DNA of 17,391 nucleotides from an uncultured Muribaculaceae bacterium (GCA_910578035.1 CAJTOB010000062.1:1-17391), one strand, 5' to 3'; positions 1-8,501 are shown, counted from the first letter of the stretch. The notes: generated from the sequence alone by a model not told the origin. Numbers and translations: made by a program.

Positions 1-1762
1 GTCCGCCGGCGATGCTTAGAGCGCTGTCGACAGCGGGGTGGAAGAGGGTGTAGAATGCGGCGATTTCGTCTTCCCAGCGGAGGTCGCCGGTTGCGATTTC
101 GTCGAATTTTTCTTCGATTCGCGCGGTGAAGTTGTAGTCGAGAATATCGGGGAAGTGTTCGGTGAGGAATTCGTTGACGATTGAGCCGATGTCGGTGGGT
201 ATGAGTTTTCCTTTTTCGGAGCCGGTGGTCTCGGTGTGTATGCTGCTTTCTACGTTTCCGTCGGGGTTGAGGGTGAGGACTGCGAAGTCGCGTGGGGTGC
301 CTTCTTTTTCGCCGCGGACAACGTATTCGCGGTGCTGTATGGTCGAGATTGTGGGGGCGTATGTGGAGGGTCGGCCGATGCCAAGTTCTTCCATTTTTTT
401 GACGAGTGATGCTTCGGTGTAGCGTGGGGGCTGCTGTGTGAAGCGCTCGATGGCGTCGATTTCGCGGTATGTCATCGCTGTGCCGGTTTCGAGGCGCGGC
501 AGGACGGGCGTTTCGGCAGAATCGGAGTCGTCGTCGTGTCCTTCGGCGTAGACGCGGAGGAAGCCGTCGAATTTTATTGTTTCGCCGTTTGCGGAGAATA
601 TTTCGCCTCCGGGTGCTCCTTCGATTTCGACGGTTGTTTTTTCGATTTCGGCGTCGGCCATGAGCGATGCGATGGCACGCCGGCGTATGAGGGTGTAGAG
701 GCGTCGTTCCTGTGCGGTTGCGTCGTCGAGTTCTTCGCGGTCAACGTATGTGGGGCGTATTGCCTCGTGCGCTTCCTGGGCTCCTTTGCTGGAGGTGTGG
801 TATTTGCGGACGTGGAGATATTCGGGTCCGAGTTTTTCGGTAATCTGGGCGGAGATTGCGGCCACGGCGTCGTCGGAGAGGTTGAGCGAGTCGGTACGCA
901 TGTATGTGATGTGTCCGTTCTCGTATAGTCGCTGGGCCACCATCATTGTCTGCGACACGGTGAATCCGAGTTTGCGCGATGCTTCCTGCTGGAGGGTAGA
1001 GGTGGTGAAGGGTGGCGCGGGCGATTTGCGGAGAGGGCGCACGTTGATGGCTCCGACGCGGAATGATGCTCCGGCGCATGCTTCGAGGAAGGCGCGGGCT
1101 TCGGTCTGAGTGGCGAGACGTCGGTTGAGCTCGGCTTTTACGGCTGTGGAGGAGCCTGCTGGTGCGAAGCGTGCGGTGACGCGGTAGTATGGCTCGCTGA
1201 CGAAGTTTTTGATTTCGTTTTCGCGCTCTACGATGAGGCGGACTGCAACGGACTGAACGCGGCCTGCCGAGAGGGCGGGCTTGAGTCGTTTCCAGAGTAC
1301 GGGTGAGAGTTCGAAGCCTACTATGCGGTCGAGCACGCGGCGGGCCTGCTGGGCGTCGACGCGGCCGCTGTCGATGTCGCGCGGGTTTGCGATTGCGTTG
1401 AGAATGGCTTTTTTAGTGATTTCGTGGAATACGATGCGGCGGGTGTTCTCGGGTTTGAGGCCGAGGACTTCGTATAGGTGCCACGCGATGGCTTCTCCTT
1501 CGCGGTCTTCATCGGAAGCGAGCCAGACGGTGTCGGCAGCGGCTGCCGCTTTGCGAAGTTCGGCCACGAGCTGGGTCTTGTCGTCGGGAATTTCGTAGAC
1601 GGGGTGGAAGTCGTTGTCGATATCGATGCTGAAGCTTTTTTTCTTGAGGTCGCGTATGTGGCCGTAGCTCGACATCACACGGTAGTCGTCGCCGAGGAAT
1701 TTCTCTATGGTCTTGGCTTTTGCCGGAGACTCCACAATGACAAGATTTCGGGGTTTGCTCAT
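1..1762 (-). CDS. topA: DNA topoisomerase I (type IA), 3' end cut by window edge
   Basis: Relaxes negatively supercoiled DNA by cutting and rejoining one strand through a 5'-phosphotyrosine bond. About 587 N-terminal codons are present; the C-terminus, usually with zinc-binding or basic repeats, lies outside the window. The protein begins MSKPRNLVIVESPAKAKTIE, the classic TOPRIM start. The acidic Mg-binding motif SDEDREGEAIAWHL has its DEDREGE at residues 84-90. The catalytic tyrosine is Y287 in ITYMRTDSLNLS, and the conserved GIGRPSTYAPTISTI block follows near residue 468. The chosen ATG is at 1760-1762, just upstream of the TOPRIM beta-strand and 22 bp from a strong promoter box. The gene is divergent from the RND efflux operon. 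Nothing looks broken. Identification is firm from motifs in the correct order. Confidence 0.97.
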   Translation of the reverse strand, partial: MSKPRNLVIVESPAKAKTIEKFLGDDYRVMSSYGHIRDLKKKSFSIDIDNDFHPVYEIPDDKTQLVAELRKAAAAADTVWLASDEDREGEAIAWHLYEVLGLKPENTRRIVFHEITKKAILNAIANPRDIDSGRVDAQQARRVLDRIVGFELSPVLWKRLKPALSAGRVQSVAVRLIVERENEIKNFVSEPYYRVTARFAPAGSSTAVKAELNRRLATQTEARAFLEACAGASFRVGAINVRPLRKSPAPPFTTSTLQQEASRKLGFTVSQTMMVAQRLYENGHITYMRTDSLNLSDDAVAAISAQITEKLGPEYLHVRKYHTSSKGAQEAHEAIRPTYVDREELDDATAQERRLYTLIRRRAIASLMADAEIEKTTVEIEGAPGGEIFSANGETIKFDGFLRVYAEGHDDDSDSAETPVLPRLETGTAMTYREIDAIERFTQQPPRYTEASLVKKMEELGIGRPSTYAPTISTIQHREYVVRGEKEGTPRDFAVLTLNPDGNVESSIHTETTGSEKGKLIPTDIGSIVNEFLTEHFPDILDYNFTARIEEKFDEIATGDLRWEDEIAAFYTLFHPAVDSALSIAGG

Positions 1763-1784
1763 TCTCAATTAAATTTTATCGGGG

Positions 1785-1817
1785 CAAAATTACGCAAAAA
1801 ATTCGTTTAGGCACAAA
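1785..1817 (-). promoter_or_regulatory. topA promoter, Bacteroidota -33/-7 type
   Basis: On the minus strand a TTTG (1814-1817) is followed after 21 nt by TAATTTTG (1785-1792). This is a full match to the Bacteroidota vegetative promoter pattern TTTG-N19-21-TAnnTTTG. Transcription would start near 1778, giving a leader of roughly 15 nt before the topA ATG. The match is seen directly; activity is inferred. Confidence 0.75.
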
Positions 1818-1856
1818 TGCACCCTCAAAAAGTGCGATTTATGATAGAGTAACAGT

Positions 1857-1894
1857 CTGTCATTTGTTATAAACACTGTCATTAGTTATAAACA
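1857..1894 (+). repeat. 19-bp tandem repeat, probable operator upstream of the RND operon
   Basis: CTGTCATTtGTTATAAACA (1857-1875) is followed directly by CTGTCATTaGTTATAAACA (1876-1894), a perfect tandem pair apart from one base. The inner part GTTATAAAC is itself a near palindrome. Two more TGTCAT words follow at 1907-1912 and 1992-1997. The pair lies in the 305-bp gap between divergent topA and the efflux genes. Tandem half-sites at this spacing resemble regulator operators, for example AraC-type direct repeats, but no regulator gene lies in this window, so the binding protein is unknown. The remainder of the gap 1763-2067 is AT-rich and shows no ORF or RNA gene. Confidence 0.55.
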
Positions 1895-2012
1895 TATGTT
1901 GAGGCGTGTCATTGGCCTATTAATGCAGGAAGTTTGCAAAATTTAACGGTGGAGTTCCTGTTTTGGCAAATTTTATTGGCGTTATGGCTACTGTCATACA
2001 TTATTTATTTAG

Positions 2013-2020
2013 TAATTTTG
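2013..2020 (+). promoter_or_regulatory. Probable -7 box of the RND efflux operon promoter
   Basis: TAATTTTG matches the Bacteroidota -7 consensus TAnnTTTG and sits 47 bp before the adaptor ATG. No TTTG stands at the expected distance upstream (about 1988-1994 reads GGCTACT), so the -33 element is weak. That would fit a promoter needing an activator or one kept at low basal level. Activity is inferred. Confidence 0.5.
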
Positions 2021-2067
2021 CACCGATTTTTAGTTGTTAAGCACATTATAACTCCAATAGACACAAT

Positions 2068-3198
2068 ATGAAAACGAACACATTCGGTATCTCGGCTCTG
2101 GCATTTGCCGGAGCTGCCATGATGCTCGCTTCGTGCGGAGGCAAAGAGCAGACCGGCATGGGCGCCGGCGCACCTCCCGAAATCGCCGTTATCACAGTAG
2201 AACCCGGAAATGCCGAGTTCCAGAGCAGCTATCCCGCAACAGTAAAAGGTAAGACAGACATTGATATCCGTCCGCAGGTGACAGGATTTATCACCAAAGT
2301 TCATGTAGACGAAGGTCAGAAGGTGCACAAAGGCCAGGTGCTTTTCACTCTCGACCAGGTTCAGTTCCAGGCAGCCGTAGACCAGGCCCAGGCCAATGTC
2401 AACTCTGCCGCCAGTGCAGTTTCTACAGCCGAAATAACCGAGAAGAACAAGCGAATGCTTCTCGACAAGAATATTATATCTGAGACAGAGTGGCAGCTGG
2501 CCGCCAATCAGCTTGCGCAGGCCAAGGCGGCGCTCGCCCAGGCCAATGCGGCTCTTGTGACAGCCCGCAAGAATCTTGCATATACCACCGTTACGGCTCC
2601 GAGCGACGGTGTTGTCGGCTCGATACCCAACCGCGAGGGTTCGCTTGCGTCTCCTTCGAGCGTGCAGCCTCTCACCACTATCAGCGACAACAGCAAGGTG
2701 TATGCCTATTTCTCGCTTACAGAAAAGGACCTGCTCGGTCTCACCGACGGGGGCAAGGAGAGCATCGCGGCTCAGATCGACGCTCTTCCGGCTGTGAAGC
2801 TTCAGCTTGCCGACGGCACTATCTATCCTCTCGAGGGCAAGGTGGCTACCGTTTCGGGTGTGATTGACAATTCGACGGGCGCAGCGTCGGCCCGTGCGCT
2901 GTTCGACAATCCTTCGGGCATGCTGCGCAGCGGCAATACCGGCCAGATTATCATTCCCCGCAATAACGAGGGTGTTCTCGTGATTCCGCAGAAGGCTACT
3001 TATGAGATTCAGGACCTCCGCTATGTCTATACTCTGAATGATTCGAACATGGCTGTGAGCACCCAGATTACGGTAGACCCCTATAACGACGGCAAGAATT
3101 TTGTGGTTACTTCGGGTCTGAACCCCGGCGACCGTGTGGTTGTCGAAGGTGTCGGCACTGTTGTGCGTCCGGGTATCGTGATTTCGCCTAAGAACTAA
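2068..3198 (+). CDS. RND efflux periplasmic adaptor lipoprotein (AcrA/MexA type)
   Basis: Membrane fusion protein that links the inner-membrane RND pump to the outer-membrane channel. The 376-residue length is typical of the family. A lipoprotein signal (residues 1-22) ends in the lipobox LASC, with lipid attachment predicted at C23. Residues 63-95 hold the first half of the lipoyl/barrel-sandwich domain (TDIDIRPQVTGFITKVHVDEG). Residues about 100-170 form an Ala/Gln/Asn-rich alpha-helical hairpin. The second lipoyl half follows (YTTVTAPSDGVVG, 172-184), then the beta-barrel and membrane-proximal domains. It is the first gene of the three-gene efflux operon and lies 96 bp before the pump. Substrate cannot be read from sequence. 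The HAE1 multidrug class is inferred from the partner pump. Confidence 0.95.
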   Translation: MKTNTFGISALAFAGAAMMLASCGGKEQTGMGAGAPPEIAVITVEPGNAEFQSSYPATVKGKTDIDIRPQVTGFITKVHVDEGQKVHKGQVLFTLDQVQFQAAVDQAQANVNSAASAVSTAEITEKNKRMLLDKNIISETEWQLAANQLAQAKAALAQANAALVTARKNLAYTTVTAPSDGVVGSIPNREGSLASPSSVQPLTTISDNSKVYAYFSLTEKDLLGLTDGGKESIAAQIDALPAVKLQLADGTIYPLEGKVATVSGVIDNSTGAASARALFDNPSGMLRSGNTGQIIIPRNNEGVLVIPQKATYEIQDLRYVYTLNDSNMAVSTQITVDPYNDGKNFVVTSGLNPGDRVVVEGVGTVVRPGIVISPKN

Positions 3199-3204
3199 AG
3201 GTAA

Positions 3205-3232
3205 TTAGAAATTAGAAGTTAGGAGTTAGAAG
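3205..3232 (+). repeat. Heptad array (4 units) in the adaptor-pump gap
   Basis: Four consecutive 7-bp units, TTAGAAA, TTAGAAG, TTAGGAG, TTAGAAG, run through the gap between adaptor and pump. A T-rich stretch and a small hairpin (TTCAA-GCTA-TTGAA, 3252-3265) follow before the pump ATG at 3295. The same RTTANRA-like heptad recurs at 6688-6715 and, more AT-rich, at 17196-17297. Function unknown. Confidence 0.6.
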
Positions 3233-3294
3233 TTTTTTCTTCTTCTGAAAATTCAAGCTATTGAACTTCGGACTTCTTAATATCATAAACAGTA

Positions 3295-6200
3295 ATGAAA
3301 CTCGACAGATTTATCAATCGCCCGGTGTTGTCGACGGTAATTTCTATTTTTATCGTCTTGCTGGGTCTTATCGGTCTTGTGTCGCTGCCTGTGACGCAGT
3401 ACCCCGATATCGCTCCGCCTACAATATCGGTGACAACGACATATAACGGCGCCAATGCGGCTGCCGTGCTCAACTCGGTGATTGCACCTCTTGAAGAGAG
3501 CATCAACGGTGCCGAGGGCATGACCTATATGGAGTCGACCGCCACGAATACGGGTTCGGCTACCATCAATGTGTATTTCGAGCAGGGCTTTGACCCGAAT
3601 ATGGCCGCCGTCGATGTACAGAACCGTGTTTCGGCGGCAGCGAATCTTCTTCCGTCGGAAGTGAACCAGGTGGGCGTGCAGACCAAGAAGCGCCAGACTT
3701 CGATGCTTCTCGGTGTGGCGCTGGTAGATACGACGGCTCAGGCCAAGTATTCGGCAGAGTTCCTCGACAACTACATGAAAATCAATATCATTCCCGAGCT
3801 TCAGCGTGTGTCGGGCGTAGGCGACGTGATGTCGTTCGGCGCCGACTATTCGATGCGTATCTGGCTGAAGCCCGAGGTGATGGCGCAGTATCATCTGATG
3901 CCGTCGGATATCTCGGCCGCTCTGGCCGAGCAGAACGTGGAGGCCGCTCCCGGTGCTTTCGGCGAGCAGGGCAACCAGTCGTTCCAGTATATCATGCGTT
4001 ATCGCGGTCGTCTGACCACGCCCGAGCAGTTCGGTGATATCGTTGTCCGCACGGGTGCCAATGGTGAGGTGCTTTATCTGAAGGACGTAGCCGAGATAGA
4101 ACTTGGCCGCGTGACCTACGGCTTCTCCAACGAGGCTAACGGTCATCTTGCCGCCATGGCTATCGTGTTCCAGACTCCGGGCTCGAACGCAACCCGAATT
4201 ATCGAGGACTGTCTTGCTCTTTGTGAAAAGATAAAGAGCGATGTTCCCGAGGGCTGCGAGATTCAGATACCGATGAACAACAACGACTTCCTTTATGCGT
4301 CGATCAACACTGTGGTTCATACCCTTATAGAGGCTTTCATTCTGGTGTTCTTCGTTGTGTATGTGTTCCTTCAGGATATCCGTTCGACTCTTATTCCGGC
4401 AATCGCCATTCCGGTGGCTCTTATCGGTACATTCTTCATGATGAAGCTTATCGGCTTCTCGGTGAACCTTATCACGCTTTCGGCTCTTGTGCTTGCGATT
4501 GCGATTGTGGTCGACGACGCCATTGTGGTGGTCGAGGCGGTGCATGCCAAGCTCGACCAGGGCTATACGAGCTCGCGCCGCGCTTCTATCGATGCGATGG
4601 GCGAAATCGCGGGCGCTCTTATCTCGATTACTCTTGTAATGATGCTGGTGTTTATTCCGGTATCGTTCATGCCGGGCACCGCAGGTGTGTTCTACCGTCA
4701 GTTCGGTCTTACGATGGCGATTTCTATCGGTTTCTCGGCTGTGAACGCTCTTACGTTGTCGCCCGCGCTGTGTGCCATCTTCCTGAAGCCTCATAAGGCC
4801 GACGGCAGCGAAATGTCGCTCAAGGAGCGCATGGGCAAGGCTTACAAGGCTACAGGCGAGGTTATGGCGAAGAAGTATAAGCGCACATTCGCCCTCGACA
4901 TACATCCTCTTATCACTTTCGTGCTCCTTATCGCCACTATTACCTTCATGGTGCTCGGCTGGTATAGCTTCCACAATGTGATGCTGAGCTGCATCGCATG
5001 GGCCGTGGCTATCGTAGCGGTACTCGGTCTCTTCGGCAAGCGTTTCCACCGTTCGTTCGAAAAGAACTTCGGCAAGCTTCTGGACGGCTACAAGAAGGGT
5101 GCGTCGTGGTTTGCAAAGCACAAGGTCATATCGTTCGGCACTGTAGTTGTGTCTATCGCGGTGCTGGTATGGCTTATGGCTACGACACCTTCGGCTCTTG
5201 TGCCGAATGAGGACACGGGTACGATTTTCGCCATGGTCGATATGCCTGCCGGAACGTCGCAGGAGCGCACTGCCGAGGTGATGAAGCAAATTGACTCGCT
5301 GGCAGCCAATATTCCCGGCATCAAGATTCGCCAGGCAATCAACGGCTACAGCTTTATCGCCGGCCAGGGCCCGACATACGGCGCATTCATCATGAAGCTC
5401 GACGACTGGAGCGAACGCGACGAGAGCCAGAGCTCTGAGAATATCATCAAGCAGCTCTATTATCTGACTTCGCAGTATGTGCGCGACGGTCGTGTGATGA
5501 TTTTCGCACCGCCTATGATTTCGGGTTATTCGGCTACCAACGGTTTCGAAATGAAGATGCAGGACCGCACCGGCGGCGACATCAATCAGTTCTTCTCTGT
5601 GGTGCAGGGCTTCCTTGCCCAGCTCAACCAGCAGCCCGAAATCCAGGCCGCCTATACCACCTTCAATCCGTCGTTCCCGCAGTATATGATTGATATCGAC
5701 GCTGCCAAGGCCAAGCAGGCCGGCATCAGCCCCGCCACTATCCTCCAGACTCTGCAGGGCTACTATGGCGGTATGTATGTGTCGAACTTCAACCGTTTCG
5801 GTAAAATCTACCGTGTGATGATGCAGGCGGCTCCTGAGGCGCGTATCAATCCCGAGACACTCAACAGCGTGAAGATTCGCAACGGCAACGAGATGGCTCC
5901 GATCTCTAACTTCGTGAAGCTTACCCGCGTGTATGGTCCCGACCTTATGAACCGATTCAACATGTTTACGTCGATTTCGGTGACGGGTACTCCTAACCCG
6001 GGCTTCTCGTCGGGCGAGGCTATCGCCGCCATCGAGCGTGTTGCCGCCCAGACTCTGCCGCAGGGCTATGCCTACGAATATGCGGGTATGACCCGCGAGG
6101 AGGCCGGTTCGGGCAGCTCGAACGCCACGGCGATGATTTTCGGTCTGTGTCTGCTGTTTGTATACCTCCTTCTGTCGGCACAGTATGAAAGCTATATGCT

Positions 6201-6687
6201 GCCGTTCTCGGTAATTCTGTCGGTGCCTTTCGGTCTTGCCGGTGCGTTTATCTTCGCTCAGTTCTTCGGCATATCGAACAATATCTATCTGCAGATTGCG
6301 CTCATCATGCTTATCGGTCTTCTGGCTAAGAATGCCATTCTTATCGTTGAGTTCGCTCTCGAGCGCCGCCAGACCGGCATGAGTATCTTCAACGCCGCTG
6401 TGGCCGGTGCATGCGCCCGTCTGCGTCCTATCCTTATGACTTCGCTGGCGATGGTTATCGGTCTTCTACCGATGATGTTTGCCCACGGTGTAGGCGCCAA
6501 CGGTAACCGTGCTCTCGGTGCGGGTTCGGTAGGCGGCATGCTCCTGGGTATGATTTGCCAGATATTCGTTGTGCCGGCTCTCTTTATCGTCTTCCAGATT
6601 CTTCAGGAGAAGATCAAGCCTATCCAGTGGCAGAATGAAGAAAAGGGCGGCACAATCGAAAATGAAATCGAGCAGTACGCTAAATAA
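3295..6687 (+). CDS. RND multidrug efflux permease (AcrB/HAE1 type) with enlarged central loop
   Basis: Proton-driven inner-membrane pump that passes substrates from the periplasm or outer leaflet into the TolC-like channel. The start MKLDRFINRPVLSTVISIFI is typical of TM1. The proton-relay residues are intact: D407 and D408 in IVVDDAIVVVE, K1012 in LLAKNAILIVEF, and R1042 in ARLRPILMTSLAM, matching AcrB D407, D408, K940 and R971. Two large porter repeats follow TM1 and TM7. At 1130 residues it is some 80 longer than AcrB. The excess lies between TM6 and the helix before TM7 (residues about 503-582) and contains two hydrophobic stretches (see findings). Second gene of the operon; ends 87 bp before the outer-membrane factor. 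Family call is certain, substrates unknown. Confidence 0.96.
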   Translation: MKLDRFINRPVLSTVISIFIVLLGLIGLVSLPVTQYPDIAPPTISVTTTYNGANAAAVLNSVIAPLEESINGAEGMTYMESTATNTGSATINVYFEQGFDPNMAAVDVQNRVSAAANLLPSEVNQVGVQTKKRQTSMLLGVALVDTTAQAKYSAEFLDNYMKINIIPELQRVSGVGDVMSFGADYSMRIWLKPEVMAQYHLMPSDISAALAEQNVEAAPGAFGEQGNQSFQYIMRYRGRLTTPEQFGDIVVRTGANGEVLYLKDVAEIELGRVTYGFSNEANGHLAAMAIVFQTPGSNATRIIEDCLALCEKIKSDVPEGCEIQIPMNNNDFLYASINTVVHTLIEAFILVFFVVYVFLQDIRSTLIPAIAIPVALIGTFFMMKLIGFSVNLITLSALVLAIAIVVDDAIVVVEAVHAKLDQGYTSSRRASIDAMGEIAGALISITLVMMLVFIPVSFMPGTAGVFYRQFGLTMAISIGFSAVNALTLSPALCAIFLKPHKADGSEMSLKERMGKAYKATGEVMAKKYKRTFALDIHPLITFVLLIATITFMVLGWYSFHNVMLSCIAWAVAIVAVLGLFGKRFHRSFEKNFGKLLDGYKKGASWFAKHKVISFGTVVVSIAVLVWLMATTPSALVPNEDTGTIFAMVDMPAGTSQERTAEVMKQIDSLAANIPGIKIRQAINGYSFIAGQGPTYGAFIMKLDDWSERDESQSSENIIKQLYYLTSQYVRDGRVMIFAPPMISGYSATNGFEMKMQDRTGGDINQFFSVVQGFLAQLNQQPEIQAAYTTFNPSFPQYMIDIDAAKAKQAGISPATILQTLQGYYGGMYVSNFNRFGKIYRVMMQAAPEARINPETLNSVKIRNGNEMAPISNFVKLTRVYGPDLMNRFNMFTSISVTGTPNPGFSSGEAIAAIERVAAQTLPQGYAYEYAGMTREEAGSGSSNATAMIFGLCLLFVYLLLSAQYESYMLPFSVILSVPFGLAGAFIFAQFFGISNNIYLQIALIMLIGLLAKNAILIVEFALERRQTGMSIFNAAVAGACARLRPILMTSLAMVIGLLPMMFAHGVGANGNRALGAGSVGGMLLGMICQIFVVPALFIVFQILQEKIKPIQWQNEEKGGTIENEIEQYAK

Positions 6688-6715
6688 ATTATGAATTAAG
6701 AATTATGAATTAGGA
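6688..6715 (+). repeat. Heptad array (4 units) after the pump stop codon
   Basis: ATTATGA, ATTAAGA, ATTATGA, ATTAGGA form four in-phase 7-bp units directly after the TAA of the pump gene. The phase and consensus (RTTANRA) match the array at 3205-3232. The last unit touches the left arm of the hairpin at 6714-6758. Confidence 0.6.
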
Positions 6716-6758
6716 ATTTCTGGCGGAGAGGAGCTCTGCTTGTCTCCGCCGGAAATTC
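6714..6758 (+). promoter_or_regulatory. 16-bp hairpin between the pump and outer-membrane factor genes
   Basis: The arms 6714-6729 (GAATTTCTGGCGGAGA) and 6743-6758 (TCTCCGCCGGAAATTC) pair over 16 bp with a single T-G wobble, around a 13-nt loop. No U-tract follows, so a plain intrinsic terminator is unlikely. It could be a processing or stability element that adjusts pump and channel mRNA levels. The structure is visible directly; its role is inferred. Confidence 0.65.
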
Positions 6759-6774
6759 GATTCAGCGATATATT

Positions 6775-8166
6775 ATGAAATTTAGAAATATTGTGCGTGC
6801 GGCTGTGGTTATGGCCGTGATGACTGCCTCGATGAGCAGCTGCCACATATACAAGAAGTATGAGACGCCGACCTCGACGGCTCTTACCAAGGCTTATGCC
6901 GAGGCCCGCGAGACTGCCGTGGATTCGGCCGCTTTCGGAAATCTGCTGTGGGAAAATGTGTTTACCGACCCTATGCTCGCGCAGCTTATAGAGCGTGCCC
7001 TTGAGAATAATACCAATCTCGAGAACGCACGGCTCAATGTGGATATCGCCCGCGCGAATCTTCGCGGCGCCCGTCTGAGCTATCTGCCGTCGGTGGCTCT
7101 GGCTCCCAACGGTGCCGGCGCGTCGTATGCCGGAAACGATATCAACTGGACATATAGCCTGCCTGCTCAGCTTAGCTGGGAAATAGATATTTTCGGCAAG
7201 TTGCTCAACAGCAACCGCGGCGCCAAGGCTGCGCTCCTGCAGAGCGAGGCTTATGCGCAGGCTGTGCGCAGCCAGATTATATCGGCTGTGGCTTCTACAT
7301 ATTATTCGATAGCTGCCGTGCGCAATCAGCTTGAGCTGTCGCGCACTACATCGGAGCTGTGGAAGGAGACCGTAAGCACCATGCGCGACCTCAAGGAGGC
7401 CGGCCGCGGTGTGACAGAGGCCGCTGTAGTGCAGTCGGCCGCTAATTATTATAGCATCCTCGGTTCTATAACCGACCTCGAGACCTCGCTCGACAAGCTC
7501 AATAATACGATGAGTCTTCTTGTCAATACGATGCCTCAGGAATGGGCCGTGGCTGACCGCGTAGACCTAAAGGTGCCTGCGATTATCCGTGAGGGTGTGC
7601 CTATGGTTGAGCTCGCATGTCGCCCCGATGTGCAGGCTGCCGAGCAGAGTCTTGCTGCCGCTTATTATGCCACCAACTCGGCCCGCGCCGCGTTCTATCC
7701 CGGACTTACCATTACGGCCAACGGCGGTTTTACCAATCTTCTGGGCTCGATGGTGAAGAATCCGGGCGACTGGTTCTATCAGCTCGCGGGTTCGCTTGTG
7801 GCTCCTATTTTCTCTCGCGGACAGAATATTGCCCGTCTGCAGGGTGCCAAGGCTCAGCAGAAGCAGGCTATGAATAATTTTGAGTATACTCTGATGTCGG
7901 CTGCTGCTGAGGTGAGCGATGCTCTTACAGTCTATGAGAAGAGCATTGAGAAGAGCGGTTTCCTTACCGAGCAGGTTGATAACCTCGAGAAGTCGGTGGA
8001 GTACACCCGCGACCTTCTTATATATTCTACTGGTACTACCAATTATCTTGAAGTGCTCACGGCTCAGCAGAGTCTTCTGCAGGCTCAGATCAGCCAGATA
8101 AATACCGATCTTGCGCGTGCCAACGCCGTCATCAATCTCTACCAGGCTCTCGGCGGAGGGAGATAG
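6775..8166 (+). CDS. RND efflux outer-membrane factor lipoprotein (OprM/NodT type, TolC family)
   Basis: Trimeric outer-membrane channel that completes the tripartite efflux system. The 463-residue length is normal. The signal peptide ends at the lipobox SMSSC with C23 as the predicted acylation site, as in OprM-type factors. Two outer-membrane-efflux repeats follow: the first includes LIERALENNTNLENARLNVD (about 73-92) and LSWEIDIFGKL (about 135-145). The second includes RPDVQAAEQSLAAAYYATNS (about 283-302) and the closing helices LEVLTAQQSLLQAQISQINT. As usual, the motif DIFGK and the tail helices are well kept. It is the last gene of the operon; its stop codon TAG overlaps the start of a GGCTG octad array, and the next gene is convergent across 1.1 kb. 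Confidence 0.95.
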   Translation: MKFRNIVRAAVVMAVMTASMSSCHIYKKYETPTSTALTKAYAEARETAVDSAAFGNLLWENVFTDPMLAQLIERALENNTNLENARLNVDIARANLRGARLSYLPSVALAPNGAGASYAGNDINWTYSLPAQLSWEIDIFGKLLNSNRGAKAALLQSEAYAQAVRSQIISAVASTYYSIAAVRNQLELSRTTSELWKETVSTMRDLKEAGRGVTEAAVVQSAANYYSILGSITDLETSLDKLNNTMSLLVNTMPQEWAVADRVDLKVPAIIREGVPMVELACRPDVQAAEQSLAAAYYATNSARAAFYPGLTITANGGFTNLLGSMVKNPGDWFYQLAGSLVAPIFSRGQNIARLQGAKAQQKQAMNNFEYTLMSAAAEVSDALTVYEKSIEKSGFLTEQVDNLEKSVEYTRDLLIYSTGTTNYLEVLTAQQSLLQAQISQINTDLARANAVINLYQALGGGR

Positions 8167-8212
8167 GCTGATGGGCTGATGGGCTGACAGGCTGTTAGGC
8201 TGTTAGGCTGAC
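8165..8212 (+). repeat. GGCTGNNN octad array, 6 units
   Basis: Six consecutive 8-bp units of the form RGGCTGNN (AGGCTGAT, GGGCTGAT, GGGCTGAC, AGGCTGTT, AGGCTGTT, AGGCTGAC) begin inside the stop codon of the outer-membrane factor gene. The same octad fills the gaps at 10673-10812 and 15750-15886. It stops at the left end of the first fold-back element. Confidence 0.75.
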
Positions 8213-8214
8213 GG

Positions 8215-8501
8215 GCCGCGTAGCGGCAAAATAGCTGCGGAGCAGCGTTTAGAGTAATAGCCTATGGCAAGGGCGCCGTAAGGTGCGCGCGGCCATAGGT
8301 TTTCGAAGCCGTTGCCAAAGGAAAAGAGCTGCGTAGCTGCGATATAATCCACGTGATGTGTCGCAGCTACGCAGCTTGTTTTGTGTGGTTTGTGATTTGT
8401 CCTATGGCTGCGCTCGCCTACGGCGTGCTTGCCATAGGCTATTATTGTTGGCGCAGCTATGCCGCTTTTTTGCCGCTATGCGGCATTTGGGCGATTGGGC
8501 T
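8215..8501. repeat. Fold-back palindromic element, copy 1 (MITE-like)
   Basis: Non-coding 287-bp element with nested inverted repeats. The terminal arms GCCGCGTAGCGGCAAAA (8215-8231) and TTTTGCCGCTATGCGGC (8468-8484) are inverted copies with one mismatch. Inside are TAATAGCCTATGGC (8255-8268) against GCCATAGGCTATTA (8431-8444), and a central perfect 16-bp pair 8327-8342 / 8361-8376 (AGCTGCGTAGCTGCGA). Smaller hairpins with 3-nt loops sit at 8215-8227, 8234-8246 and 8471-8485. The layout suggests a fold-back MITE or complex REP element. No transposase is encoded. Confidence 0.75.

Noticed and set aside
469..928. Plus-strand open frames opposite topA
   Set aside because: Low-complexity Arg/Phe/Gly-rich shadow frames; the minus strand carries TopA motifs throughout.
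1912..1980. Sigma-54 -24/-12 promoters in the efflux gap (TGGCCTATTAATGCA and TGGCAAATTTTATTGG)
   Set aside because: The GG to GC spacing is one base short in the first; in the second the spacing is one base long and the GC is missing. Sigma-54 promoters tolerate spacing changes poorly.
3283..5289. Open frame of 668 codons on the minus strand opposite the RND pump
   Set aside because: It lies wholly antisense to a gene with clear family motifs, is rich in His and Arg as expected for a shadow frame of a GC-rich gene, and resembles no family.
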